This document shows, piece by piece, positions 42,087 to 50,334 of a DNA stretch of 64,000 nt (the first letter of the stretch is position 1; each line of letters opens with the position of its first letter). The notes under the pieces are model-generated. The model made no database searches, was not told where the DNA came from, and worked only from the letters and a program-made list of their open reading frames with translations. The position numbers were made by a program, and so were the translations under genes. This DNA comes from Burkholderiaceae bacterium (GTDB lineage: Bacteria > Pseudomonadota > Gammaproteobacteria > Burkholderiales > Burkholderiaceae_C), in NCBI GenBank assembly GCA_016790575.1, contig JAEUOU010000015.1, positions 62,001 through 126,000 on the forward strand, in the 5' to 3' direction.

Positions 42087-42395
42087 TTGTTCAAGCGAAC
42101 CAATCGCGCCATCACCTTGATGGAAGCAACTCGTACAGAGCCGACATTGTCCGCGTTGGCTTCACTGGCTATCGAGTCGGGCCAACGTCTCGTTGCCATC
42201 GCGGACCTGCTCCCCCCGGGAATTCAACAAACGGTTCGCCCTGGGCCCATCAACGGCGAAACCTGGTGTCTTCTGGTATCAAACGCTGCCGCACTGACAA
42301 AACTGCGACACCAAGTCCCCGAAATGGTGAAGCAACTGCAAAGCAAAGGGTACGAGATTACCGCTATCCGTCTGAAGATTCAAGCACCTGAATGA
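42087..42395 (+). CDS. DUF721/DciA-like protein
   Basis: Small protein of 102 residues with a DUF721 domain, related to DciA, which loads the replicative helicase DnaB. Conserved elements are LVAIADLLPPGIQQTVRPGP, ETWCLLVSNAAALTKLRHQV and YEITAIRLKIQAP. A TTG at 42087 keeps the basic FKRTNRAITLMEATRTEPTL beginning, which resembles homologues; an ATG at 42120 (MEATRTEP) is the alternative. Located between the M23/secA genes and a tRNA gene; dciA beside secA/M23 is a frequent order in bacteria lacking DnaC. Function is inferred from the family, since this form is shorter than typical DciA. Confidence 0.8.
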   Translation: MFKRTNRAITLMEATRTEPTLSALASLAIESGQRLVAIADLLPPGIQQTVRPGPINGETWCLLVSNAAALTKLRHQVPEMVKQLQSKGYEITAIRLKIQAPE

Positions 42396-42414
42396 CCTTT
42401 GCAGGCGTCCCCAA

Positions 42415-42490
42415 TGGTGCCGATTGTCCGACTCGAACGGACGACCTACCGCTTACAAGGCGGTTGCTCTACCAACTGAGCTAAACCGGC
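42415..42490 (-). tRNA. tRNA-Thr (anticodon TGT)
   Basis: 76 bases on the minus strand with encoded CCA. Acceptor GCCGGTT pairs with AATCGGC (one G-U); the D arm is in TTAGCTCAGTTGGTAGAGCA; the anticodon stem CCGCC/GGCGG-like encloses TTGTAAG with anticodon TGT (reads ACA); the T loop is TTCGAGT. Lies between the dciA-like gene and sspB. Confidence 0.96.
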
Positions 42491-42536
42491 ATTCCCGCGA
42501 TTCTAAACCGTGGGCGGTGACTTACGAGAGCCTCAC

Positions 42537-43046
42537 TTACTTGATTCGGGTAAGAACCGGCTTTCCTGGCGCCTTCGACACCGGCTCGCCAGAGCTTCGC
42601 TCACTTAGGCTTTCATTGTGATTGTGGATGGTGCCGCTCGAAGTAGCCCCCCCCGTCATCGGAGCGGACTGCTCAATCGCCCCCTCCGCCCCACTGGGTA
42701 CAGGTGGCACATCTTCAGGCAGTTCAACTGGGGAAAAAGCCATGCCTTCACCATTTTCACGCGCATAAATCGCAGAAACGTGGGTGAGAGGAATTCGTAC
42801 GCTTCGAGGCTGCCCTCCAAAGCGCGCCTTGAATTCGATGAAGTCGTTTCCCAGCACCAGATTGCTCGTCGCTTCTCCACTGACATTGAGAACGATCTGC
42901 CCATCCCTTACGAACTCGCGAGGCACCTGCACGGTTCGATCCACGAATACGGCGAGGTATGGGGTCAGACCATTGTCAGTGCACCATTCGTGAATGGCGC
43001 GAACGAAATAGGGGCGTGTCGAAGAGGTCTGAGGCATATCGGACAT
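42537..43046 (-). CDS. sspB: SspB, ClpXP protease adaptor
   Basis: Adaptor that delivers ssrA-tagged proteins to ClpXP. The protein has 169 residues from the ATG at 43046 (MSDMPQTSSTRPYFVRAIHE); a GTG four codons upstream is possible. The substrate-binding domain covers about 8-115, with STRPYFVRAIHEWCTDNGLT, LNVSGEATSNLVLGNDFIEF and SIAR-like YARENGEGMAF. After a long flexible linker rich in Gly, Ser and Pro, the chain ends GKPVLTRIK, the ClpX-docking tail. It lies after sspA with 16 bases between, the standard sspAB order. Confidence 0.94.
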   Translation of the reverse strand: MSDMPQTSSTRPYFVRAIHEWCTDNGLTPYLAVFVDRTVQVPREFVRDGQIVLNVSGEATSNLVLGNDFIEFKARFGGQPRSVRIPLTHVSAIYARENGEGMAFSPVELPEDVPPVPSGAEGAIEQSAPMTGGATSSGTIHNHNESLSERSSGEPVSKAPGKPVLTRIK

Positions 43047-43062
43047 CTGCAGAGGCACCAGA

Positions 43063-43674
43063 TCACTTACGCATGACCTTCTCCGAGGGCGTCAAGGCTT
43101 CAATATAGGCAGGGCGCGAAAAAATCCTCTCAGCGTACTTAAGCAAAGGTGCTGCATTTTTGCTCAGTTCGATGCCATAGTAGTCAAGACGCCAGAGCAG
43201 AGGCGCAATCGCCACATCGAGCATCGAGAAGTTTTCCCCGAGCATGTATCGGTTTTTCAGGAAAACCGGCGCCAACTGGGTCAGTCGATCTCTGATATGC
43301 GATCTGGCCTTCTCGATGGCTTTGTCATTTGCCTTGAGTGCACGGTTCTCCAAGGTCGAAACGTGAACGAACAATTCCTTTTCAAAATTCAGGAGAAACA
43401 ACCGCACCCTCGCTCGGTCGACAGGATCACCGGGCATCAACTGCGGATGAGGGAACCGTTCATCGATGTACTCATTGATGATGTTCGACTCGTACAGAAT
43501 GAGGTCTCGTTCCACAAGGATGGGGACCTGCCCATACGGGTTCATCACATTGATATCTTCGGGTTTATTGAAAAGATCAACATCCCGAATCTCGAAATCC
43601 ATACCCTTTTCGAACAATACGAACCGGCACCGGTGCGAGAAAGGACAGGTCGTACCAGAGTACAAAACCATCAT
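43063..43674 (-). CDS. sspA: SspA, stringent starvation protein A (glutathione S-transferase fold)
   Basis: RNA polymerase-associated protein with a GST fold that affects stationary-phase and stress gene expression. The protein has 203 residues. The start at 43674 (MMVLYSGTTCPFSHRCRFVL) is normal for the family. N-terminal thioredoxin-like domain to about residue 80 (YGQVPILVERDLILYESNII), then the helical domain. Like other SspA proteins it lacks known glutathione transferase activity by family knowledge. It lies downstream of the petABC genes by 100 bases, an order characteristic of beta- and gammaproteobacteria (petABC-sspAB). Confidence 0.96.
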   Translation of the reverse strand: MMVLYSGTTCPFSHRCRFVLFEKGMDFEIRDVDLFNKPEDINVMNPYGQVPILVERDLILYESNIINEYIDERFPHPQLMPGDPVDRARVRLFLLNFEKELFVHVSTLENRALKANDKAIEKARSHIRDRLTQLAPVFLKNRYMLGENFSMLDVAIAPLLWRLDYYGIELSKNAAPLLKYAERIFSRPAYIEALTPSEKVMRK

Positions 43675-43774
43675 GGGCGAACTCCTTAAAAAATAAGAGC
43701 GGGACACCGCAGACCGCAATCGGCTGCGCTCCCACTCTGATCACGCATATGGCTCTTTGCGAGCCGGGCCAACT

Positions 43775-44542
43775 TTACTTGACGTCTTTCCAGAAGGCGG
43801 CATTGAGCCGCCAAGCGGCAAAGGTGAACAAACTCAGGAAAAGCAAAACCCACACACCAATACGTACCCGGCTGTTTTGCGCAGGCTCCGCCATCCAATG
43901 CAGATAATTTACCAGGTCGCCTACTGCTTGGTCATATTGATTGGCAGTCATCAGGCCGGGAGAAACTTGCTCCCAGCCCTTGAACACCTGAACGTCATGC
44001 CCATGGCTCTTCTGTGTCTCGAAAAGTGGCCTACGCTCGCCCTGCAATTCCCACAGAATATGCGGCATGCCGATATTCGGGAATGCAAGATTGTTCCAGC
44101 CGGTTGCCTTAGTTTCGTCACGGTAATAACTTCTAAGTAGCGTATACAGGTAGTCGGCCCCGGGTCCGCTGTGACTGGAACGCGACCGCGCGATCAGAGT
44201 CAAGTCCGGCGGATTGGCGCCAAACCATTCCTTAGCCTGCTTAGGGTCAATCGATGCCTTCATGGTTTCCCCGACCTTATCGGTGGGGAAAAGCAAATTG
44301 TCCTTGATCTGTTGGTCAGTAAGACCAATATCTCGAAGCCGGTTGAACCGCATGAAGGCGGCGGAATGGCAATTCAAGCAGTAGTTGACAAAGTACTTCG
44401 CACCGTTTTGCAAAGACGCCAGATCAGTCGTCTTGACCGGCGCCTTGTCCCATGGAATAGACGATCCGCCAGCCGCAACCGCAGCCGACACCGCACCAAC
44501 GGTGAGCACCAATGCACAGGCAAGTTTCTTGATGATATTCAT
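43775..44542 (-). CDS. petC: Cytochrome c1 of the bc1 complex
   Basis: Membrane-anchored c-type cytochrome of respiratory complex III, passing electrons from the Rieske protein to soluble cytochrome c. The protein has 255 residues. A signal peptide occupies 1-24 (IIKKLACALVLTVGAVSAAV). The heme-binding motif is CLNCH at 55-59; the axial Met is likely in the NIGMPHILWELQG segment near residue 180. A C-terminal transmembrane anchor lies at about 225-243 (VLLFLSLFTFAAWRLNAAFW). Third gene of petA-petB-petC, 18 bases after petB. All ligands appear intact. Confidence 0.96.
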   Translation of the reverse strand: MNIIKKLACALVLTVGAVSAAVAAGGSSIPWDKAPVKTTDLASLQNGAKYFVNYCLNCHSAAFMRFNRLRDIGLTDQQIKDNLLFPTDKVGETMKASIDPKQAKEWFGANPPDLTLIARSRSSHSGPGADYLYTLLRSYYRDETKATGWNNLAFPNIGMPHILWELQGERRPLFETQKSHGHDVQVFKGWEQVSPGLMTANQYDQAVGDLVNYLHWMAEPAQNSRVRIGVWVLLFLSLFTFAAWRLNAAFWKDVK

Positions 44543-44560
44543 TATTCTGGCCTCAGGAAT

Positions 44561-45973
44561 TCAGTGCGGAGCAAAAACCACGCGCTGCGGAACGGGCTTC
44601 GGTTCCCCCAGTCTGCTCCACCAGGGCATCAAAAGGAAGAAGCCAAAGTAGAACAATGTTCCTACCTGGGAGACGCGCTCCCCAAGAGGTGACGGAGGTT
44701 GAACGCCCAGATAACCAAGTATCAGGAATACTATGACAAACACGGCATAGAGATACTTGTGCCAAGTCGGACGGTAGCGCATCGACTTCACAGGACTGTG
44801 GTCAAGCCAAGGCAAGAAGAAAAGAATGATGACAGCGCCACCCATCACGACCACGCCCCAGAACTTCGCGTCAATTGCCAGCATCAGGGCCGAGACGACA
44901 ACGGCACCGCCAACAATTGCCGCCTTGAACAGGCCCGCCAGCTTTCCTTTCAATACTCCCAAAAGCGCCCCCGCAATCACGCACAGGATCAGCGCATACA
45001 TCATCTCTGACGTAATCGCACGAAGCATCGAATAGAACGGGGTGAAGTACCACACCGGCGCGATGTGAAGCGGCGTAGTCAACGGGTCGGCAGGGATAAA
45101 GTTGTTGTATTCAAGAAAGTAGCCCCCGAACTCCGGCGCAAAGAAAACGATAGCCGAAAAGACCATCAGGAACACACCTACGCCAAAAATGTCGTGAACG
45201 GTGTAGTACGGATGGAACGGGATTCCATCCAGCGGATGGCCCGCAGCATCTTTCGGCGCGGTCGGACCCTTGATTTCGATGCCGTCTGGGTTGTTCGAAC
45301 CGACATCGTGCAGAGCAAGCAGATGCGCAACCACTAGGCCCAAAAGGACAAGCGGAACCGCAATCACATGAAAGCTGAAGAACCGGTTCAATGTGGCGTC
45401 GCCGACAACGTAGTCACCACGAATCAGCAACGCAAGATCCGGCCCGATGAAAGGAATGGCCGAGAAAAGGTTGACGATCACCTGGGCACCCCAGTAAGAC
45501 ATCTGCCCCCAAGGCAACAGATACCCCATGAAAGCTTCAGCCATCAGCACGAGGAAAATCGCACAGCCAAAAATCCAGACCAGCTCGCGCGGCTTTCGAT
45601 AGGAGCCGTACAGCAAGCCACGGAACATGTGCAGATATACAACGACAAAGAACGCCGAGGCGCCAGTGGAGTGCATATAGCGGATCAGCCACCCCCAAGG
45701 CACATCCCTCATGATGTACTCGACTGACGCGAATGCCAGCGCCGCATCAGGCTTGTAGTGCATCACCAAAAAAATACCCGTGACAATTTGGATCACAAGG
45801 ACAAGGAGGGCAAGCGAACCGAAGATGTACCAAAAATTGAAGTTCTTCGGTGCGTAGTACTCGGACATGTGAATCCGGTACGCCGAAAACGCCGACGGGA
45901 ATCGGTTCTCAAACCAGTTCGTCAACTTCTCGCCTGCCGATGCGTTGGGAGAGACTTCTTTGAATTCAGCCAT
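44561..45973 (-). CDS. petB: Cytochrome b of the bc1 complex
   Basis: Integral membrane subunit of complex III with two b hemes and both quinone sites. The protein has 470 residues, longer than the mitochondrial protein, as usual for betaproteobacteria. Eight or more helices; heme ligand helices contain YMHSTGASAFFVVVYLHMFRGL and FFSFHVIAVPLVLLGLVVAH. The Qo-site sequence is PEFGGYF-like near residue 290 (FFAPEFGGYFLEYNNF; the usual PEW is PEF here). Ends with QRVVFAPH. Placed between petA (11 bases upstream) and petC. Note that the PEW-to-PEF reading should be checked against relatives. Confidence 0.96.
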   Translation of the reverse strand: MAEFKEVSPNASAGEKLTNWFENRFPSAFSAYRIHMSEYYAPKNFNFWYIFGSLALLVLVIQIVTGIFLVMHYKPDAALAFASVEYIMRDVPWGWLIRYMHSTGASAFFVVVYLHMFRGLLYGSYRKPRELVWIFGCAIFLVLMAEAFMGYLLPWGQMSYWGAQVIVNLFSAIPFIGPDLALLIRGDYVVGDATLNRFFSFHVIAVPLVLLGLVVAHLLALHDVGSNNPDGIEIKGPTAPKDAAGHPLDGIPFHPYYTVHDIFGVGVFLMVFSAIVFFAPEFGGYFLEYNNFIPADPLTTPLHIAPVWYFTPFYSMLRAITSEMMYALILCVIAGALLGVLKGKLAGLFKAAIVGGAVVVSALMLAIDAKFWGVVVMGGAVIILFFLPWLDHSPVKSMRYRPTWHKYLYAVFVIVFLILGYLGVQPPSPLGERVSQVGTLFYFGFFLLMPWWSRLGEPKPVPQRVVFAPH

Positions 45974-45984
45974 AGTGTTCTACC

Positions 45985-46581
45985 TCAAGCCTTCTTGTCT
46001 TCGCCGATGATCAGTTTGTTATCAGACAAGTACATATGCGGCGGGACCTCAAGATTGTCAGGAGCGGGCTTGTTCTTGAAAACCCTGCCGGCCAGATCGA
46101 AAGTAGATCCATGACAGGCACAAAGAAAGCCGCCTTGCCAATTGTCAGGAAGCGACGGCTGAGGTCCGGCCTGAAACTTGTCACTGGGGGAGCATCCCAG
46201 GTGAGTACAGATGCCAACTCCGACAAACACCTCAGGTTTGATCGAACGATGGACATTTTTCGCGTACTCCGGAGTGGGAAACGCAGTCCGCGCAGACTGC
46301 GGATCGGCCAACTCACCCTCGACCTTCTTCAAGGTCTCCAGTTGCTCTGGCGTACGACGCATGATCCACACTGGCTTGCCGCGCCACTCGACCGTGACTT
46401 TCTCGCCGGGTTTCAGCGTGGAAATATCTACCTCAACGGCTGCCCCTGCGGCCTTGGCGCGCTCGGAAGGCTGAAAGCTGCTGACAAAAGGCACGGCGGC
46501 AAATCCGGCGCCGACGGCACCGACACATCCGGACGTGATGATCCATGTCCGCTTGCTGGTGTCGACTGGTGAGTCACTCAT
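45985..46581 (-). CDS. petA: Rieske iron-sulfur protein of the bc1 complex
   Basis: Ubiquinol-cytochrome c reductase Rieske subunit, 198 residues from the ATG at 46581. The N-terminus ([20 protein letters not shown]) is a non-cleaved Tat-type signal anchor in which the twin-arginine pair is Lys10-Arg11. The [2Fe-2S] ligands are in CTHLGCSP and CACHGSTFD (two Cys, two His, plus the disulfide cysteines). It moves between cytochrome b and c1. First gene of petABC. Export of such proteins requires Tat; the tatABC genes are 4 kb away in the window. Identity is firm. Confidence 0.96.
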   Translation of the reverse strand: MSDSPVDTSKRTWIITSGCVGAVGAGFAAVPFVSSFQPSERAKAAGAAVEVDISTLKPGEKVTVEWRGKPVWIMRRTPEQLETLKKVEGELADPQSARTAFPTPEYAKNVHRSIKPEVFVGVGICTHLGCSPSDKFQAGPQPSLPDNWQGGFLCACHGSTFDLAGRVFKNKPAPDNLEVPPHMYLSDNKLIIGEDKKA

Positions 46582-46624
46582 GGGAATCCTCAAGCATCGC
46601 TGTCGTTGTTAGGGTTAACGCGCG

Positions 46625-46655
46625 ATTGTACTTGAGGCCTATCTGGCAACGCCAA
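46625..46655 (-). promoter_or_regulatory. Possible petABC promoter
   Basis: On the minus strand TACAAT (46630-46625) with TTGGCG (46655-46650), spacing 19. The -10 match is good and the spacing is long. It would start transcription about 35 bases before the petA ATG. Confidence 0.4.
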
Positions 46656-46665
46656 CTTTGCTCCC

Positions 46666-46693
46666 TTGACGAACATCGGAGGTCCGGCATACT
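46666..46693 (+). promoter_or_regulatory. Predicted sigma70 promoter of mscL
   Basis: TTGACG (46666-46671), 16-base spacer, CATACT (46688-46693). Transcription would start near 46700; GGAG follows about 8 bases before the mscL ATG. Confidence 0.5.
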
Positions 46694-46724
46694 GATTCCT
46701 TCGTATTCGTTTTGGAGTTTTCAC

Positions 46725-47159
46725 ATGAGCATCGTTTCCGAATTCAAAGAGTTTGCCGTCAAAGGCAATGTGATGGACTTGGCGGTCGGCGTGATCATCG
46801 GCGGAGCATTCGGAAAGATTGTTGATTCGATGGTTACCGACCTGATCATGCCAATCGTAGGAGCTGTTTTCGGCAAGCTCGATTTCACCAATCTATTCGT
46901 CGTACTAGGAACTGCTCCCGAGGGAACTGTCCGAACGCTGGAAGCCTTGAAGAAAGCCGGGGTTCCTGTGTTCGCGTATGGCAGTTTCATTACGACGGCG
47001 GTCAACTTTGTCATCCTCGCCTTCATCATTTTCCTGATGGTCAAGCAGATGAATCGCCTTCGCCGCGAGGTACCTGCAGCGCCGCCTGCGCCACCCGCCG
47101 CTCCTCCGGAAGACGTCGTTCTGCTCCGGGAAATCCGGGACGCGATTCGCAGCCGGTAA
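46725..47159 (+). CDS. mscL: MscL, large-conductance mechanosensitive channel
   Basis: Pentameric channel opened by membrane tension to release solutes on osmotic downshock. The protein has 144 residues from the ATG at 46725 ([20 protein letters not shown]), which follows a GGAG site; upstream open frame overlaps petA and is not coding. TM1 and the pore-lining helix are in [20 protein letters not shown] and the second helix is in [20 protein letters not shown]. The C-terminal helix ([17 protein letters not shown]) follows a Pro/Ala-rich linker (about 112-127). Divergent from petA. Confidence 0.97.
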   Translation: MSIVSEFKEFAVKGNVMDLAVGVIIGGAFGKIVDSMVTDLIMPIVGAVFGKLDFTNLFVVLGTAPEGTVRTLEALKKAGVPVFAYGSFITTAVNFVILAFIIFLMVKQMNRLRREVPAAPPAPPAAPPEDVVLLREIRDAIRSR

Positions 47160-47204
47160 GCTGAAACGACAGTTCCAGTAAAACGCCGGGGCAGTCTCCT
47201 CTCG

Positions 47205-48269
47205 TCAGTTCGTCGGGACACCACGCAGCCCCACGAAATCCCGGGCCATCCGAATCGCCTCGATCAGACTGTCGGGCTTGGCGACTCCTCTGCCCGCAAT
47301 ATCAAAGGCAGTGCCATGGTCCGGGCTTGTGCGTACGAACGGTAGACCCAGGGTCACATTGACACCCTCGTCCACGCCAAGGTACTTCACAGGAATCAAA
47401 CCTTGGTCGTGGTACATCGCAATCACCACATCAAACTCGCCACGTTTCCCTGCAGCGGCCCGAGCCCGCATGAACACGGTGTCTGGAGAAATGGGTCCGA
47501 TTGCGTCGACGCCGATTTCCCGGGCGGCGGCAACGGCCGGAATGATCTGTTCAATTTCCTCCCGACCAAAACGCCCGCCTTCACCGGCATGCGGATTCAA
47601 TCCCGCAACAGCAATTCGAGGGCGACGTTGTAGCAGTCCGCCGACAGCTTTGTGCGCTATTCGAAGTGTTTCCAATATTTCGTCCTGTCGTACTGCGTCA
47701 ATGGCTTCGCTAAGAGGCACATGAATGGAAACCAGAATCGTGCGGAGTTCACGGTTCGCCAGCATCATCCGGACCGGCAATTCGGACGGCGAAACTCCCA
47801 AAGACCTTGCAGCGATTGCTTGGAGCATTTCCGTATGGCCCGGGAAGCGGCAATACGGTTCGCCCGCCGCAGCCAAGGCTTCCTTGTGCATTGGGGCAGT
47901 GACGATAGCTGACACCGCCCCGCTCAGCGCGGCCTGTGCCGCCCATTCCACTGCGCTCGCCGCATAGGCGCCGGCTGCAGCGCTGACCACCCCCATTTGG
48001 TAGTCGATATCAATTTCGGTGGTTTGAAGAACCGCAATACACTGCGGCGGCAGAGCCAAGGCTTGCTGCGGGTCGTCAATGACGACGACAGGCATGTCTA
48101 CAGAGAACCCGGCGCGAAGTGCGGCGCGACGCATCACCTGCGGATGGCCGATGACGAAACAGTCCTGGGTGATTTGCGGACATTTTTCGAATGCCTTGGC
48201 AATGATTTCCGGACCTACCCCCGCTGGATCTCCGGGTGTGAGGACGATCGGGCGTTTGAGATGACTCAT
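47205..48269 (-). CDS. pdxA: 4-hydroxythreonine-4-phosphate dehydrogenase
   Basis: NAD-dependent enzyme of pyridoxal phosphate synthesis, giving 3-amino-1-hydroxyacetone phosphate. The protein has 354 residues. Features are VLTPGDPAGVGPEIIAKAFE at the start, VTAPMHKEALAAAG with metal-binding His, FPGHTEMLQAIAARSLGVSP, GLNPHAGEGGRFGREEIEQI and AMYHDQGLIPVKYLGVDEGV, all of which contribute to the zinc and substrate site. Its start overlaps the stop of the NIF3 gene by four bases. It converges with mscL over 45 bases. Confidence 0.97.
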   Translation of the reverse strand: MSHLKRPIVLTPGDPAGVGPEIIAKAFEKCPQITQDCFVIGHPQVMRRAALRAGFSVDMPVVVIDDPQQALALPPQCIAVLQTTEIDIDYQMGVVSAAAGAYAASAVEWAAQAALSGAVSAIVTAPMHKEALAAAGEPYCRFPGHTEMLQAIAARSLGVSPSELPVRMMLANRELRTILVSIHVPLSEAIDAVRQDEILETLRIAHKAVGGLLQRRPRIAVAGLNPHAGEGGRFGREEIEQIIPAVAAAREIGVDAIGPISPDTVFMRARAAAGKRGEFDVVIAMYHDQGLIPVKYLGVDEGVNVTLGLPFVRTSPDHGTAFDIAGRGVAKPDSLIEAIRMARDFVGLRGVPTN

Positions 48270-49030
48270 GCAGGGTTCTCGATGTCGATGAAGCGGTGCG
48301 AGATTCCCAGCTGGCGGGCAGCCTCTGCCGCAATCGCCGGAGCCCCATAGCGCTCGGAGGCATGGTGGCCACAGGCAAGAAACGCAATGCCTGTCTCACG
48401 GGCCAGATGAGCCTGAGGTTCAGAGATCTCACCGGTGATGAACGCATCGGCCCCTGCGGCGATTGCTGATTCAAAATAGCCTTGCGCTCCACCGCTGCAC
48501 CATGCCAACCGGCGAATGGGGCGTCCGTCACCTTCGACGCACACAACCTGTCGCCCAAGCGACGCGGTAACGGTTGACGCCAATTCGCGAGCATCCCGAA
48601 AAAAACCATGGCCGCTTCTTTCGCCAAGGAATCCCAGATCCTGATCGCCGAATCGGCTGTGAGCGTCCAACCCGAGCACACGTCCAAGCTGCGCATTGTT
48701 GCCCCATTCACCATGCCCATCCAATGGCAGGTGATAGGCAAACAGGTTGACGTCATGGGCCAGAAGCAAGGCAAGTCGCCTTTTCATCCATCCGACAACG
48801 CGGCCGTCGTATCCGCGCCAGAAAAGCCCATGGTGCACGACAATGGCGTCGGCTTCCCATTCAATCGCCGCCTCGATCAGCGCCAGACTTGCCGTCACAC
48901 CCGACACGAGGCGTGCAACCCGGGATTTGCCCTCGACCTGCAGGCCATTGGGCCCATAGTCCTTGAAACGGTCTGGTTGCAGCCAGTTGTCGAAGGTTGC
49001 AAGCAATGTGTTGCGTTCCGTATATCGCAT
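48266..49030 (-). CDS. NIF3-family dinuclear metal-centre protein
   Basis: Nif3-like / YbgI-type protein of 254 residues, possibly a GTP cyclohydrolase I type 2-like metal hydrolase; real function debated. Metal-binding motifs are VVHHGLFWRG near residue 66 and AYHLPLDGHGEWGNNAQLG, with the HHAS segment near the C-terminus (FLACGHHASERYGAPAIAAE) completing the site. The start at 49030 (MRYTERNTLLATFDNWLQPD) fits the family; the frame is open 32 codons further. It is translationally coupled to pdxA and diverges from the DegQ-like gene with a 66-base gap. Confidence 0.92.
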   Translation of the reverse strand: MRYTERNTLLATFDNWLQPDRFKDYGPNGLQVEGKSRVARLVSGVTASLALIEAAIEWEADAIVVHHGLFWRGYDGRVVGWMKRRLALLLAHDVNLFAYHLPLDGHGEWGNNAQLGRVLGLDAHSRFGDQDLGFLGERSGHGFFRDARELASTVTASLGRQVVCVEGDGRPIRRLAWCSGGAQGYFESAIAAGADAFITGEISEPQAHLARETGIAFLACGHHASERYGAPAIAAEAARQLGISHRFIDIENPA

Positions 49031-49096
49031 GGTGAGCTCTTCGAGTTTGGCGCGTTCAAATGTGAATTGTCGGTGGCTTTCAGGGACAATCGTGAC

Positions 49097-50245
49097 ATGA
49101 AGCGCGTCTGGATATTGTTCTCTCAAGCGGTAACCGTTGCCCTTGCAGTCTATTTTGTGGTGAGCACGCTGAAGCCAGCATGGGTAATGCAGCCAGCTGC
49201 CGGCACGATCGGTTCAGTGTCCATCCTTCAGGCGCCCGTACCTGCTCCTGTGCCCGCTGCGGACGGCACATTTCGCGCAGCGGCCAAGCGCGCTGCACCG
49301 GCTGTCGTCAGCATCAATACGAGCAAGGCCGCACGCACGGGGCCTCACGGCGCGGATCCATGGTTTCGGTTTTTTTTCGGCGATCAGGACAATCAGGCAC
49401 AGGCAGGTCTGGGCAGCGGGGTAATCGTTAGCCCCAATGGATACATCCTCACCAACAACCATGTGGTGGAAGGGGCCGATGAGATCGAGGTGGTCCTCAA
49501 TGACAGCCGCACCGTCCGGGCCCGAATCGTTGGCACCGATCCTGATACCGATCTCGCCCTACTGAAAATCGAACTCGAGCGCCTGCCGGTGATCGTGATT
49601 GGAAACTCCGACCAGTTGCAGGTCGGCGATCAGGTTCTCGCCATCGGTAATCCTTTTGGCGTGGGCCAAACCGTCACAGGGGGAATCGTCAGTGCACTCG
49701 GACGAAGCCAACTGGGTATCAATACGTTCGAAAACTTCATTCAGACCGATGCGGCCATCAATCCGGGCAACTCCGGCGGCGCGCTGGTCGACACCAGTGG
49801 CAACCTGATGGGCATCAACACCGCAATCTATTCGAGATCCGGAGGGAGCATGGGGATCGGATTTGCCATTCCCGTGTCCACAGCCCGTATGGTTATGGAC
49901 AGCATCATTCGTGACGGACAGGTTACACGAGGATGGATTGGAGTCGAACCCGCAGATCTTTCCGCCGAGGTCGCCGAGGCGTTCGGAGTGAAAGCAACTC
50001 AGGGGGTAATCATCACCGGCGTGATGCAAAATGGGCCAGCGGCAAAAGCCGGTCTGCGCCCAGGTGATGTCATCGAAGGGGTCGCCGGGCACCCGGTCAC
50101 GAGCGTGGGCGAACTGCTGACCCGGGTGGCGGCGCTCAAACCCGGGGTTTCCGCTCGTTTTGACGTCGACCGGCGCGGGCAGAAAGTCGGCTTGGATATC
50201 GTCCCGGGGGTACGTCCCCGTCCACGCGAACAGCGGCAACGCTGA
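49097..50245 (+). CDS. Membrane-anchored trypsin-like serine protease with one PDZ domain (DegQ/DegS type)
   Basis: Periplasmic HtrA-family protease of 382 residues. An N-terminal hydrophobic anchor covers about 4-24 (VWILFSQAVTVALAVYFVVS), without an obvious cleavage site. The catalytic triad appears in ILTNNHVVEGADEIEV (His), TDPDTDLALLKIEL (Asp) and NPGNSGGALVDTSGNLMGIN (Ser). A single PDZ domain follows (about 275-365: GWIGVEPADLSAEVAEAFGV and GPAAKAGLRPGDVIEGVAGH). One PDZ and a membrane anchor suit DegS-like architecture, but sequence type is close to DegQ; a role in envelope stress sensing or quality control is inferred. Convergent with tatC. Confidence 0.92.
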   Translation: MKRVWILFSQAVTVALAVYFVVSTLKPAWVMQPAAGTIGSVSILQAPVPAPVPAADGTFRAAAKRAAPAVVSINTSKAARTGPHGADPWFRFFFGDQDNQAQAGLGSGVIVSPNGYILTNNHVVEGADEIEVVLNDSRTVRARIVGTDPDTDLALLKIELERLPVIVIGNSDQLQVGDQVLAIGNPFGVGQTVTGGIVSALGRSQLGINTFENFIQTDAAINPGNSGGALVDTSGNLMGINTAIYSRSGGSMGIGFAIPVSTARMVMDSIIRDGQVTRGWIGVEPADLSAEVAEAFGVKATQGVIITGVMQNGPAAKAGLRPGDVIEGVAGHPVTSVGELLTRVAALKPGVSARFDVDRRGQKVGLDIVPGVRPRPREQRQR

Positions 50246-50334
50246 TCCAGCCACTGTGACTGCGCGTTCCCCAGCGTAGGCAACGATAGCATGGGTTTTC
50301 GGCTCCCCCCTCCCCAAAGTGCATGCCTGTCAGA

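Noticed and set aside
43675-43774. Hairpin GGCTC/GAGCC between petC and sspA as a terminator
   Set aside because: Five-pair stem and no T-run directly after it, so not supported.
50287-50300. Possible eighth repeat (ACCCATGCTAT on the minus strand)
   Set aside because: Contains both ends of the repeat but only about 11 bases in total; without the 30-base spacing it is likely chance.
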